From: Alphaproteobacteria bacterium | GTDB lineage: Bacteria > Pseudomonadota > Alphaproteobacteria > Micavibrionales > Micavibrionaceae | DNA: 60,481 nt | Direction of reading: 5' to 3' | NCBI GenBank assembly: GCA_021776025.1 | Contig: JAJFGR010000011.1 | Location: 66,631 to 127,111, forward strand | In this document: one piece after another, positions 34,650 through 43,736 of the stretch | Layout: every line of letters begins with the position of its first letter | Numbering within the stretch: position 1 is the stretch's first letter | Translations under genes and position numbers: made by a program | The notes under the pieces: model-generated | Seen by the model: only the letters and a program-made list of their open reading frames with translations | What the model was told of the DNA's origin: nothing | Databases searched by the model: none

Positions 34650-35450
34650 ATGATAACAGAGTCTGCAGGTGACCAAGTTTCACAGACGCTTTACTTAGAG
34701 CGCGATGGTAAACCGAATCTCGCTTATATATACACGCCGGCGACGGCGGTAGGGAAAGCTTTACCGCTGGTGATGTTTTGCGGGGGGTATCGTTCGGATA
34801 TGAACGGGACTAAAGCGCAATATCTTGAGCAGCAGTGCGCTGTGCGCGGGCAGGGTTATTTGCGTTTTGATTATTCCGGCCATGGTGCTTCGGATGGAAA
34901 GTTTGAAGATGGAACTATCGGGTGCTGGTTGGAGGACGGGGTTGATATTCTTGATCATATTGCCGCGGCGCCGGTTTTGGTTGTGGGATCATCCATGGGC
35001 GGGTGGATTGCCTTGTTACTGGCGCGGGCGCGAGCTGGTACAGTTCAAGGAGTTTTAGGAATTGCTGCCGCGCCAGATTTTAGTGAAGATTTATTTGCTG
35101 GTCTTAGACCAGAGCAGCAAGAAGAAATGATGAATACGGGCCATGTCTCAGTGCCTAACGATTACAGCGATGAGCCGTATTATTACAGCCGGGATTTTTA
35201 CGAAGAAGCCAAAAACCACCTGCTTTTAAACCAACGGCAAAGCGTAGATTTTCCGATGCGCTTTATTCAAGGGATGCAGGACAAGGATGTGCCGTGGGAA
35301 ATGGCGGCAAACATCCAGAAGAATTATGTCGGCGCTGATGTTGATGTTATTTTTGTTGATGATGGTGATCATCGTTTGTCACGACCTGAAGATCTTGAGC
35401 TGATTAACCGCGAATTGATGGATTTGGGCGAAACTATGGGCAAGGAATAA
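34650..35450 (+). CDS. Alpha/beta hydrolase
   Basis: 266 residues. Serine-hydrolase nucleophile elbow G-S-S-M-G-G-W, acid and base of the triad likely in the C-terminal M-Q-D-K-D-V-P-W and D-D-G-D-H-R-L-S. The oxyanion region C-G-G-Y-R-S-D-M-N-G-T-K and D-Y-S-G-H-G-A-S are typical of esterase/lipase-like members of unknown substrate. GAGG precedes the ATG by five bases. Convergent with the following membrane protein gene. Confidence 0.88.
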   Translation: MITESAGDQVSQTLYLERDGKPNLAYIYTPATAVGKALPLVMFCGGYRSDMNGTKAQYLEQQCAVRGQGYLRFDYSGHGASDGKFEDGTIGCWLEDGVDILDHIAAAPVLVVGSSMGGWIALLLARARAGTVQGVLGIAAAPDFSEDLFAGLRPEQQEEMMNTGHVSVPNDYSDEPYYYSRDFYEEAKNHLLLNQRQSVDFPMRFIQGMQDKDVPWEMAANIQKNYVGADVDVIFVDDGDHRLSRPEDLELINRELMDLGETMGKE

Positions 35451-35453
35451 GCG

Positions 35454-35882
35454 TTATTTACGCTTATATTGCATCTTTTTGCTTTTGCCGCCGCCGCGGA
35501 AAGATTCAGGTTTTTTTCTTTTCTTTGGTGATGAACTGCCAGCATTTTCTCCGGCAAATGGTCCGATCCCAAATTGTTTCAAGATGAAAAACAGCATGAT
35601 AAACGCTCCGGCAAAACCCAAGCTAAGGTGAAATGCTTTAATGGTTAGCAATTGATCAATGATGACCCATGTGTCTGAGGCTGTGGCCTCGACAACAGCT
35701 TTATAGGAATCAACCGCATAGGTTGTCCAGATAAAGCCTAAGGCGCTGAACTTGAATTTTTCTAAAAGCAGATCGATTGAGAAAATTCCCGGATTGAGGT
35801 GCTGAATATAAAATAGGTAAATATCGTGGCCTAAAGCGATAAGTGCTGGAATTAATAGGAGAAAAAGAAGAGGTCCGCGCAT
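35454..35882 (-). CDS. Small membrane protein, hypothetical
   Basis: 142 residues. An N-terminal hydrophobic helix (L-L-F-L-L-L-I-P-A-L-I-A-L), a second weaker membrane region, and a third near residues 85-105 (F-A-G-A-F-I-M-L-F-F-I-L). The C-terminus is highly basic (K-K-R-K-K-P ... K-M-Q-Y-K-R-K), so the tail is probably cytoplasmic. Not recognised. The start is set at 35882, ahead of the hydrophobic segment; an 18-residue extension exists. Confidence 0.65.
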   Translation of the reverse strand: MRGPLLFLLLIPALIALGHDIYLFYIQHLNPGIFSIDLLLEKFKFSALGFIWTTYAVDSYKAVVEATASDTWVIIDQLLTIKAFHLSLGFAGAFIMLFFILKQFGIGPFAGENAGSSSPKKRKKPESFRGGGKSKKMQYKRK

Positions 35883-36022
35883 TTTGAGCCTATAGAAGCA
35901 GTTAAACTTAAAGGTTAGTCTATCAGTGAAACGCACGTTCGAAAAGGGGCAGCCGCACCCTCTTGCACTTTTACCCTGATGCGGCTACTGTGCGGCGGAT
36001 TAAGGTGGAAAAGTCCTTACAA

Positions 36023-36113
36023 GGTGCTGTGGCCGAGTGGCTTAAGGCGCACGCTTGGAAAGCGTGTATACGTTTATAGCGTATCGAGGGTTCGAATCCC
36101 TCCGGCACCGCCA
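36023..36113 (+). tRNA. tRNA-Ser(GGA)
   Basis: A complete 91-base tRNA with encoded CCA. The acceptor stem GGTGCTG pairs with CGGCACC, the anticodon loop is TTGGAAA with GGA at 36057-36059, a long class II variable arm follows, and the T-loop is GTTCGAATC. It decodes UCC and UCU. Confidence 0.96.
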
Positions 36114-36224
36114 GTTTTCTTTTATATTTTCGTATCGGCTTCGTTATTCGTCATTCACGTATAAGAATACGCTTCATTCCCAATGTCTTGCCGATTAAGT
36201 TCGCTATTATTCTGCTATAGGCCT

Positions 36225-36680
36225 ATGGTGAGGGTCACAGAAGGATTTGTTATCCGTATTTTATTAGCCTTGTTACTGATCGCGGCATTCTGCCCGGTCG
36301 CCGCAGCTGCACCCAACAAAAAAATTGATTTTTTGCTTCGCTTCTATGATCTCAATGAAGCGGCGTTTGCCTATCACCGCCATTGTCTCAGCAGCGAAGT
36401 CATCGATGCGAAATTTCTCAGCGCTCTTGAGTTTGTCGCGGATGAGCTTTTTTCTGAATTGCAAAAAAACGAACCTGATTTGAAACCAGAATATCTTAAA
36501 AACAGAATTTTAGAACGCCGTTATGATATTCAATATGCGCTTGATCGTGCGAATATTAAGGACGGTTGTTACTCTGCGGCCTCAATGGGTGCGAAACAAC
36601 ATTATCAGGAATTTTCTCATTATAAACAGTCCGAGATCCGTCAATTTATTGATGAAGAAACGCGGAAGATTTCGAACTAA
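36225..36680 (+). CDS. Secreted hypothetical protein
   Basis: 151 residues with an N-terminal signal peptide (hydrophobic I-L-L-A-L-L-L-I-A-A-F, cleavage near A-A-A-A-P). The mature part is helical, with two cysteines (H-C-L-S and D-G-C-Y). Function not recognised. The start is uncertain; ATG at 36225 was chosen because it directly precedes the signal peptide. Its stop overlaps the convergent gene by four bases. Confidence 0.65.
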   Translation: MVRVTEGFVIRILLALLLIAAFCPVAAAAPNKKIDFLLRFYDLNEAAFAYHRHCLSSEVIDAKFLSALEFVADELFSELQKNEPDLKPEYLKNRILERRYDIQYALDRANIKDGCYSAASMGAKQHYQEFSHYKQSEIRQFIDEETRKISN

Positions 36681-37018
36681 AAAATTTGCGCGTAAGTTTC
36701 ATCTTTAAAACCTAAATAGGTTTTGCTTTGATGCACCAATAACGGTCGTTTGATGATGGAAGGATTTTCTCCGGCTATTTTTATAGCGGCTGTTTCATTT
36801 ATTGTGTTTTGCACATCATCGGGAAGTTTGCGCCATGTTGCGCCGCGCCGGTTGATCACCTCTTCCCAGCCATGTTCGTTTATTGCAGCGCGCAGCACAT
36901 TTTCATCTATGTCTTGTTTTTTGTAGTCGTGGAATTCGTAAGACACGCCATGTTCGTCCAGCCAGCGAAAAGCTTTTTTCATGGTGTCACAATTCTTGAT
37001 GCCGTAAATGATCGTCAT
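36677..37018 (-). CDS. ArsC/Spx/YffB-like thioredoxin-fold protein
   Basis: 113 residues. Y-G-I-K-N-C-D-T-M-K-K near the N-terminus holds the single catalytic-type cysteine of the ArsC/Spx/YffB family, and I-I-K-R-P-L-L-V is the conserved cis-proline motif. Usually called YffB-like; real arsenate reductase activity is unlikely without arsenic genes nearby. The ATG at 37018 has AGGGGAAAA directly upstream; a 17-residue extension to 37069 is unlikely. Confidence 0.87.
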   Translation of the reverse strand: MTIIYGIKNCDTMKKAFRWLDEHGVSYEFHDYKKQDIDENVLRAAINEHGWEEVINRRGATWRKLPDDVQNTINETAAIKIAGENPSIIKRPLLVHQSKTYLGFKDETYAQIF

Positions 37019-37026
37019 GTTTTCCC

Positions 37027-38205
37027 CTAAACATTTTGTCCAGCAACATAGCCCGAAGACCAAGCCCATTGGAAATTGAATCCACCTAAATGCCCGGTGA
37101 CATCCACAACTTCACCGATGAAATAAAGATCGGGCTGGTTTTTTGCTTCCATAGTTTTGGATGATAAATCGCCCGTGTCTACGCCGCGCAGAGTTACTTC
37201 AGCGGTGCGGTAACCTTCGGTGCCTGCCGGTTTCACGCGCCAAACATTTACGGCCTTTGCCAGTGTTTCGAGTTTTTTATCCGGCAGATCTGCAATGCGA
37301 CCAGTGATGTTTTCTGCTTCACAAATGCTTTCGGCCAATCGCTGGGGCAGGGCATCCGAAAGTGCGGTTTGTACTTCCTGTTTCGGATGATGCTTTTTAT
37401 GGCCCTTGAGCAATTTAAAAACATCTCGGTCCGGACAGAGGTTGATAACGATCTCATCACCTTCGCGCCAGTAAGATGAAATTTGCAAAATAGATGGACC
37501 GCTGAGGCCGCGGTGGGTGAAGAGCAATCCTTCCGCGAAAGAGGTTTTGCCGCAAGATACTGTGGCTTCAACCGAAAGACCGCTGAGGGCTTTGCAGCGT
37601 TCTAGCAGATCGGTTTGAAAGGTGAGCGGGACCAAAGCGGGCGCGGTTTCCAACACATTCAAGCCAAATTGCCGCGCAACATCATAGCCGAATTTGCTCG
37701 CGCCGATTTTGGGAATCGATAGCCCGCCTGTGGCGATGACGAGTGATTTGCATGTTTGTTTGCCACGGTTGGTGGTGATGATGTATTTGTCATCTTCATA
37801 CTCTATGCTCTCAACTTCCGTTTCTTTTTCATACACAACGTCTGCGTCTTCACACTCTTTGAGCAGCATATCGATGATGGCCACCGCGGAATCATCACAA
37901 AATAATTGTCCTAATTTTTTCTCGTGATAAGCAATACTGTGCCGCTCAATGAGGGCGATAAAATCGTTTTGTGTATATTGCTTTAGCGCGGATTTACAAA
38001 AATGAGGGTTGTTCGATAGAAAAGTTTCGGGCTTTGCATGAATATTGGTGAAATTGCAGCGCCCGCCGCCGGAGATACGAATTTTCTCAGCCGTCTTTTT
38101 GGCGTGGTCAATCAGCCAGACTTTGCGTCCGCGCTTGCCGGCTTCGATGGCGCACATCAGGCCAGCGCCGCCAGCTCCAATTATGATTACATCTGGTTCG
38201 TTCAT
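37027..38205 (-). CDS. FAD-dependent oxidoreductase of the HI0933/YhiN family
   Basis: 392 residues. FAD dinucleotide motif V-I-I-I-G-A-G-G-A-G-L-M-C-A near the N-terminus, then R-I-S-G-G-G-R-C-N-F-T-N, and the C-terminal A-G-E-V-V/D-V-T-G-H-L-G-G-F-N-F-Q-W-A-W-S-S-G motif in the F-I-G-E-V-V-D form. The family is widespread, with unknown physiological reaction. It precedes the ArsC-like gene by eight bases and is likely co-transcribed with it. Confidence 0.9.
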   Translation of the reverse strand: MNEPDVIIIGAGGAGLMCAIEAGKRGRKVWLIDHAKKTAEKIRISGGGRCNFTNIHAKPETFLSNNPHFCKSALKQYTQNDFIALIERHSIAYHEKKLGQLFCDDSAVAIIDMLLKECEDADVVYEKETEVESIEYEDDKYIITTNRGKQTCKSLVIATGGLSIPKIGASKFGYDVARQFGLNVLETAPALVPLTFQTDLLERCKALSGLSVEATVSCGKTSFAEGLLFTHRGLSGPSILQISSYWREGDEIVINLCPDRDVFKLLKGHKKHHPKQEVQTALSDALPQRLAESICEAENITGRIADLPDKKLETLAKAVNVWRVKPAGTEGYRTAEVTLRGVDTGDLSSKTMEAKNQPDLYFIGEVVDVTGHLGGFNFQWAWSSGYVAGQNV

Positions 38206-38229
38206 GGAGGGCGTTGTAACATAGCGGCT

Positions 38230-38469
38230 ATGGAGTGGACAGTTTATATTTTGGAATGCGCGGATGACAGCCTGTATACGGGCATTACTAATGATTTACC
38301 TGCCCGCGTTTCCGCGCATGAAAGCGGTGATGGTGCAAAATACACTAGGGGCCGTGGGCCGTTTAAGATTTTATATAAAGAGCCATGTGAAAATCGTAGC
38401 GTGGCCAGTCAGCGGGAAATGCAGATTAAAAAGCTCAGCCGCGCTGAAAAATTGAAGTTATTTTCCTAA
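38230..38469 (+). CDS. GIY-YIG domain protein (UPF0213/YhbQ-like)
   Basis: 79 residues. A single GIY-YIG nuclease domain: W-T-V-Y-I-L-E-C, then S-L-Y-T-G-I-T-N-D, arginine in A-R-V-S-A-H and the later E of S-Q-R-E. Small stand-alone members are common, with unclear role. I start at 38230 because this Met opens directly into the domain; the long extension to 38038 lies opposite the divergent flavoprotein gene. Confidence 0.88.
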   Translation: MEWTVYILECADDSLYTGITNDLPARVSAHESGDGAKYTRGRGPFKILYKEPCENRSVASQREMQIKKLSRAEKLKLFS

Positions 38470-38470
38470 T

Positions 38471-38564
38471 CGTCATTGCGAGGAGCATCAGCGACGCGGC
38501 AATCCATTTGGCTTTCTACCCTCAGGGGCACAAGTGGATTGCTTCGCATACGCTCGCAATGACG
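38471..38564. repeat. Interspersed palindromic repeat element (CGTCATTGCGAG type)
   Basis: About 94 bp in the gap between the GIY-YIG gene and slyX. Outer arms CGTCATTGCGAG (38471-38482) and CTCGCAATGACG (38553-38564) are perfect inverted repeats; inner arms GCAATCCA (38499-38506) and TGGATTGC (38535-38542) are also complementary. The whole can fold into a long cruciform or RNA hairpin. The words are those of a repeat found in many rickettsial and other genomes; only one copy was noticed here. Confidence 0.75.
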
Positions 38565-38571
38565 GTCATCT

Positions 38572-38769
38572 TTAGTAATGCGGGGGTTTTTGATCGGCTG
38601 GCTGATCGTCTTCGGCCGCCTCTTCCAGCTTTCCCTCTAATTTTTGCAGCTGTTTTTGCAGCGCTTCAATATCGCGTCCTTGGGTAATGATCATTTCGCT
38701 CAAATCATTGATCTGTTGCTCTTGATGGGCGAGGGTTTCCTCAATCTGGCCTGTGCTTTTATCGGTCAT
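38572..38769 (-). CDS. slyX: SlyX-family protein
   Basis: 65 residues. A short coiled coil (E-E-T-L-A-H-Q-E-Q-Q-I-N-D-L-S, then I-T-Q-G-R-D-I-E-A-L-Q-K-Q-L) ending in the family's K-P-P-H-Y tail. Function unknown. Starts at 38769; the preceding in-frame residues are not family-like. Confidence 0.85.
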   Translation of the reverse strand: MTDKSTGQIEETLAHQEQQINDLSEMIITQGRDIEALQKQLQKLEGKLEEAAEDDQPADQKPPHY

Positions 38770-38865
38770 GGTCGCGTTATAGCATAAGAGTTTGGACAAA
38801 GCGTCCGAAAAAGCATAAAAAGAAAGCAACTATATAGCTTACACATAACATGATGGATACAAAAC

Positions 38866-39618
38866 ATGGTCGGATCTAAATCAATTCTTACAGTCACAAC
38901 CCTTGCCTTTGCCCTGATGTTTGGCGGCGGCATTTATGTTCTGACACAAATCGACAGGTTGGCTAAACCGATGGCTGAACGGATTGCGTCTGATGCTTTG
39001 GGTGTGCGGGTTACAATCGGGGCGATGGTGATTTCGCTGCCGGAAAAGCGCGTGGATGTCAGCAATATCAAGATTGGCAATCCGCCGGGGTTTTCGAAAC
39101 CGCATGCGATTACAATTAAAGATGCGCGAGTGGGCCTGCAATCTGTGGGTGAAAAGCTGATTGATTTTAAAGAGGTTAAGTTGAACGGGACGCAGGTTTT
39201 TCTTGAGGTTAAACCGGGCGGTACTAATCTTCATGCGCTTAGAAACGGCATCAAAGGCGCTGAAGCTAAGGAGGCCGCGGATGAGGCGCTGAAGGTTATT
39301 TTACGCAATTTTGCCTTGGGTAATACGACGATCAACCCTACAATTACGCTGGTTTCTGATCAGGATATGGAGCCGATTGAGATTGCGCCGATTGTTTTGA
39401 AAAATGTTGGGACGAAAGAAAATGGCATTCTGGCGCGCGAAGCGGTGGCGCAAATTATGGCGCCGCTGCTCAAAACATTTAGCCGTGCTGCCGGTGATGC
39501 CGGTTATTATCAAGGACTTTCCGGGGATGTGTTGAAAGACATGGGCATGGGACAGTTTAATCAGATCAAAGATGAAGTTGATAAAATCGGTGAAGGCCTG
39601 AAAGGGCTTTTTGAATAG
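38866..39618 (+). CDS. AsmA-like membrane-anchored protein
   Basis: 250 residues. One N-terminal transmembrane helix followed by an AsmA/DUF748-like periplasmic beta domain (I-G-A-M-V-I-S-L-P-E-K-R-V-D-V-S-N-I-K, then K-L-N-G-T-Q-V). Related proteins help lipid transport to the outer membrane; this one is short, so it covers only the N-terminal part of the longer family members. Convergent with the MATE gene. Confidence 0.75.
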   Translation: MVGSKSILTVTTLAFALMFGGGIYVLTQIDRLAKPMAERIASDALGVRVTIGAMVISLPEKRVDVSNIKIGNPPGFSKPHAITIKDARVGLQSVGEKLIDFKEVKLNGTQVFLEVKPGGTNLHALRNGIKGAEAKEAADEALKVILRNFALGNTTINPTITLVSDQDMEPIEIAPIVLKNVGTKENGILAREAVAQIMAPLLKTFSRAAGDAGYYQGLSGDVLKDMGMGQFNQIKDEVDKIGEGLKGLFE

Positions 39619-39621
39619 GCT

Positions 39622-41013
39622 TTAAGCTGTTTGCAGCGCGTGTTCTTTTTGATGGCAACGGCGGCTGCTTAAGATATGAAATAAAATCCCTGATAGAATG
39701 TTGACCAGCGCAACAGAAACCATGATGCCGATCACGCCATAGAGGGCGCCGCCAATATAGGCCGCTGGAATGGTCATGACCAAGGCTCTGACCGCAATCA
39801 TCATAAATGCTTTTTGCGGCATGCCCATGGCATTAAATGCGGATGACCAACCAAAGACGATATTCCCCACGCCATATGTTATCGGTACAATCCAGAAAAA
39901 CAGCACGGCATAGCGGATCACAAGCGGATCATCGGAAAAGGCACGGGCGATTGGGTAAGCGGCCAAGGCCAGTGTAATGGCGACGATGGCTGACCAGATT
40001 AAATTAAAGCCGATGGCCAGATTAATGGTTTCATGAACACGGCTAAATTTTTGCGCCCCCCAGTTTTGTCCGATAATTGGGGCCATACTAACGGCCAGTG
40101 CAATCACAATCAAAAGCGCCAAGGCTTCGATGCGGCTGACCACGCCAAATGCGGCGACGGCCTCTGCGCCATGAACGGCGAGCATGGCGGTAATCACAGC
40201 GGTTGAGAACGGCATAATCACATTGGCAATGCCGGCGGGAATAGCAATGACTAAAAGCCGCCGCGCGGAATCCTTGAGCTTGTCCAAATGCAGACCGTCC
40301 ATAGCGACCATTTTTTTGCGAAAAATTAGAATATAGAGCGCCGCTACAGCGCCGCAGCTAAATGCAATCAATGTTGCGAGCGCAGCGCCCTTAACCCCCA
40401 TCGCCGGAAAACCGAGAAGGCCGAATATTAAAAGTGGATCGAGACATAAATTCACAAGAGCGATAAAGCTCATCACCATGGCTGGGGTAAAGGTATCGCC
40501 AGCGGAGCGGATGGCTGAGTTTGATTTGGTCGGGAAGGCCAGAACAGAGCAAGCGACAAGCCATAGCGGCATGTAATCGATGATGACTGGAAACGTGGTC
40601 TCATCCGCGCCCATCGCAAAAAATAACGGTTTCAGGCAGAGGTATGTCAGGGCGCAAATTACGGCTGTGGCGCCAAAGCCCATCATAATACCGTGCAGTA
40701 CGATGCGCTTTACATCGTCGTGGCGCTTTTCACCGATGAGGCGCGAGACAACCGATGCTAAGGCAATGTTAAAACCAAAGACCAGATGGCTGACCGCCAT
40801 GGTTACGGGAAAGGTAAAGCTTATCCCGGCTAAAATGGTCGTGTCGCCCAGCAAGGAAATAAAGTACACATCGACGAGCTGGACAAAAATAACCGCAAAA
40901 AGGCCCCAGATCATGGGGATCGTCAGGCGGATGAGATGGGCTTTAATCGGGCCGTTTGTGAGATCGCCTTTATTGGCATATTTTGGGTCGATTGTTGGTT
41001 TTGGCTCAGACAT
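39622..41013 (-). CDS. MATE-family efflux transporter
   Basis: 463 residues with about 12 membrane helices: an N-terminal bundle beginning L-T-I-P-M-I-W-G-L-F and the MATE repeat pattern, followed by a second bundle after the central region. MATE proteins export cationic drugs or metabolites using a proton or sodium gradient; substrate unknown. The start at 41013 avoids a 38-residue charged extension with no ribosome site. Confidence 0.88.
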   Translation of the reverse strand: MSEPKPTIDPKYANKGDLTNGPIKAHLIRLTIPMIWGLFAVIFVQLVDVYFISLLGDTTILAGISFTFPVTMAVSHLVFGFNIALASVVSRLIGEKRHDDVKRIVLHGIMMGFGATAVICALTYLCLKPLFFAMGADETTFPVIIDYMPLWLVACSVLAFPTKSNSAIRSAGDTFTPAMVMSFIALVNLCLDPLLIFGLLGFPAMGVKGAALATLIAFSCGAVAALYILIFRKKMVAMDGLHLDKLKDSARRLLVIAIPAGIANVIMPFSTAVITAMLAVHGAEAVAAFGVVSRIEALALLIVIALAVSMAPIIGQNWGAQKFSRVHETINLAIGFNLIWSAIVAITLALAAYPIARAFSDDPLVIRYAVLFFWIVPITYGVGNIVFGWSSAFNAMGMPQKAFMMIAVRALVMTIPAAYIGGALYGVIGIMVSVALVNILSGILFHILSSRRCHQKEHALQTA

Positions 41014-41108
41014 GTTCGTATGCTTATCGTTACATGTGCGCTCGTGCAAGCGATTAATCTTGGGTTTTTTAATTCTATGATAGAATAAAATTAGTGTGGG
41101 AGTTTTAA

Positions 41109-41819
41109 ATGAACAATCTTTTTTCAAAAGTTTTTGCCCTGTCTATTGGGCCGCAAGCTTGCGGCACCGAGATTTTGCATGATTATTTCAGGCGCCGCGC
41201 TGATGTTGCTTTGCCCAAGGTGCGGGAGGTTTTTTATTTTGATAGGCATGTTCACCGGGGGGCTGATTTTTACAAAGCTCATTTTAAAGATTCTGAGCAG
41301 ATAAAATTGTTTATGGAGCTGAGTACGACAGCCTTTGATCATCCGCGCGCGCCGGAGCGGGTAAAGGAGCTTTTGGGTCTAGACGTCAAACTATTTTGTC
41401 TGCTCCGCGATCCGGTAGAGAGGTCCATGGAGGTTTATAAACATTATCTACGTTACGGCATTGTCAAAGGAGATATTCGGGAAGCCTGCAACGAAACGCC
41501 GCAAATTCTTTTCGCTAGTCGCTATGCGGATCATCTTGAGAAGTGGCTGGAGCATTTCAATAGTATCCATTTTATGTCCTATGAAGGTTTGCAGAGTGAT
41601 CTGAGTAAAAACGTGTGCGGGTTATGTGAGTTTTTGGATATTCCCTTTGAAACCCCGCGACGATCATTTGAGTTTCCTAAAATTTTTATGAAGTTGCCGG
41701 GCAGACGCAATTTGGGGAGCGCTTTGAGTGATTCTGACATTTTGTGGCTCAAAGAACAGCTTGAAGGTGAAAATGAGCGTTTAAAGGTCCTTGTGCCGGA
41801 TTTTAAACTATTGTCTTAA
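41109..41819 (+). CDS. Sulfotransferase-like protein with altered PAPS-binding loop
   Basis: 236 residues. The fold of bacterial sulfotransferases is visible: an N-terminal strand-loop-helix A-L-S-I-G-P-Q-A-C-G-T-E-I-L at the place of the 5'-phosphosulfate loop, and the 3'-phosphate motif L-L-R-D-P-V-E-R-S-M-E-V-Y-K-H-Y. In active enzymes the first loop normally has a lysine before the C/A-G-T; here it is alanine, so PAPS binding may be impaired. GGGAG precedes the ATG. Substrate unknown; activity is uncertain. Confidence 0.75.
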   Translation: MNNLFSKVFALSIGPQACGTEILHDYFRRRADVALPKVREVFYFDRHVHRGADFYKAHFKDSEQIKLFMELSTTAFDHPRAPERVKELLGLDVKLFCLLRDPVERSMEVYKHYLRYGIVKGDIREACNETPQILFASRYADHLEKWLEHFNSIHFMSYEGLQSDLSKNVCGLCEFLDIPFETPRRSFEFPKIFMKLPGRRNLGSALSDSDILWLKEQLEGENERLKVLVPDFKLLS

Positions 41820-42028
41820 AATTCATAAGCTTAGCGTGATTTTGGTGTGCAATAGACCCTGAAAATTCGCATATTTAACCAAAACAGCTTCATAAAACAT
41901 CTTTAATTTACATAAAATATTAACTAAATAACATTATTATTAGTGGGTGTTAACGTTCAGCGTGGAATACAGGGCAAAACAAAGCCGGGCTGACTTTGGG
42001 GCAATAATAATAAAAAAAGGTAATAAAA

Positions 42029-43681
42029 ATGGCAACGAACGGTACGGATATTTTTTCGTTTTTGGGAACAATTCAACAGGTTACGCTTACGCTAACCAAT
42101 CCCTATAGCAGCAAATCTTATGATATTGACGATGAGTTTCGTGTGAACTCAAGTTCATATGATGGCTTGGGCGGTTTTGATATTTTAATTATGAGTGATG
42201 ATGGTGATTTTTTGAGCATTACTGACAATGTCGGGATGCAGGTTATTGCCAATATCGAACAAATTCTTGCCGGTGATGGTGGCGATGTTGTCAATCTGGC
42301 CGATTCAAATGTTACTTATGGCGATGTCACAATTTTGGGCGGTGCAGGTAATGACATCCTTTGGGCCAATATTGGCAATGACACAATTTTCGGTGCGGCT
42401 GGTGATGACATCATTGATGGCGGTCCGGGCAACGACATCCTGAATGGGAATGCTGATAATGACCAGATTTTTGGCGGCGAAGGTGATGATCATCTTGATG
42501 GCGGCGATGGTGATGACATGCTTTATGGTGGCACAGACCTTGGTTTGCTCAATCTGGATAAAGATTTTGTTGATAATATTACGTTCCCGGAATTGATTGA
42601 AGGCGTAGACATCCAGAATTTAATCCCGCCAGGCAGCCCGGCAATGGGAATTAACAGTGATAATTTGACCGTGAGTTTCGGCGCAACCGCGAGCTTGACG
42701 TTTCGTGAAGGCTTCGCGGGTTACAACAACACGATGGGTGTTTATAATATCGCGGAGGACGGCACGATTCAAATGGCCTCTGTACTCTGGGCGAATGTCA
42801 AAACGGCAGGTGTTAATGTTGAGCACAGTATTGATCTCCCTGTTGGCGAGAATGGCGGGCAGTTTGGTTTCTTTATCATTGCGAACGGTGATCGCGTTAA
42901 TAGCGGCTATTCGGGTCTCGATATTACCGGCGATGGCGTGGTTAGCTTTATCTATGATTTTGGCGGCGCGGGAGAGCGCGCAGCGATGGTTACTGATGAC
43001 GGTAATCTGGTGTCCGTTGTTTATGATGACGGCGTAACTAGCCAAGTTCTGGATGGTCCGCATTATCATACGACGCCGCGCGGTGATACGCCGTTGATTA
43101 ACTGGGACGGCGATGTTCACGCAGTATCTGGTGTTCTTTCTGAAGACAATCAGGACGTTTTGCGGATTGGTTTTGAAGACCTTCCAAATCTTGGCGATGC
43201 CGATTTTGAAGATGTTTTATTTGATCTTGATATTGATCAGGTTCATGTTGATGCCAGTGAAGTTGGCGCGGATGTTTTGATCGGCGGGGCGGGTAATGAC
43301 GTTTTATACGGCGAAGCTGGTGATGATATTCTGGTGATTGGCGATGGTTTTGACCAAGCTTATGGCGGATCAGGTGCCGATCAATTCGTTTTTGACCTGT
43401 TCGATGGTCTAGTCGATAAAATTTATGATTTTGATAGCGCTGAAGGCGATGTGGTCAATATCACAGATATTCTGCAAGGTTTTGACCCTATGGCTGATGT
43501 GCTCAGCGACTTTGTACAGCTCGTGCAAAATGGCGGTGATACAGAGCTTCAGGTGAACGCTGATGGCGATGCTGGCGGCGCGTTTACAACGCTGGCGGTG
43601 TTTGATAGCGGCATCAGCGATACGTTGGCTGATCTGATCAATAACGGTAATCTGGTTGCTGACACTTCTGTGGTCGTTTAA
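42029..43681 (+). CDS. RTX-type calcium-binding protein with DUF4114, predicted type I secreted
   Basis: 550 residues. N-terminal region, then a block of RTX nonapeptides (about residues 108-170: G-G-A-G-N-D-I-L, G-D-D-I-I-D-G-G, G-G-E-G-D-D, G-G-D-G-D-D) that bind calcium in a beta-roll, then a DUF4114 domain (about residues 210-400, with F-F-I-I-A-N-G-D-R and I-G-F-E-D-L-P-N-L-G-D-A-D-F-E-D-V-L-F-D), a second small RTX group (G-G-A-G-N-D-V-L-Y-G-E-A-G-D-D) and the acidic C-terminal signal typical of type I secretion substrates. AAGGT lies eight bases before the ATG. The export ATPase genes are not in the window. Confidence 0.88.
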   Translation: MATNGTDIFSFLGTIQQVTLTLTNPYSSKSYDIDDEFRVNSSSYDGLGGFDILIMSDDGDFLSITDNVGMQVIANIEQILAGDGGDVVNLADSNVTYGDVTILGGAGNDILWANIGNDTIFGAAGDDIIDGGPGNDILNGNADNDQIFGGEGDDHLDGGDGDDMLYGGTDLGLLNLDKDFVDNITFPELIEGVDIQNLIPPGSPAMGINSDNLTVSFGATASLTFREGFAGYNNTMGVYNIAEDGTIQMASVLWANVKTAGVNVEHSIDLPVGENGGQFGFFIIANGDRVNSGYSGLDITGDGVVSFIYDFGGAGERAAMVTDDGNLVSVVYDDGVTSQVLDGPHYHTTPRGDTPLINWDGDVHAVSGVLSEDNQDVLRIGFEDLPNLGDADFEDVLFDLDIDQVHVDASEVGADVLIGGAGNDVLYGEAGDDILVIGDGFDQAYGGSGADQFVFDLFDGLVDKIYDFDSAEGDVVNITDILQGFDPMADVLSDFVQLVQNGGDTELQVNADGDAGGAFTTLAVFDSGISDTLADLINNGNLVADTSVVV

Positions 43682-43736
43682 CCGTATCAATAATCAGGGG
43701 CTATTCTTCCAAACTTAAATTCTTTATTCTGGCGAC

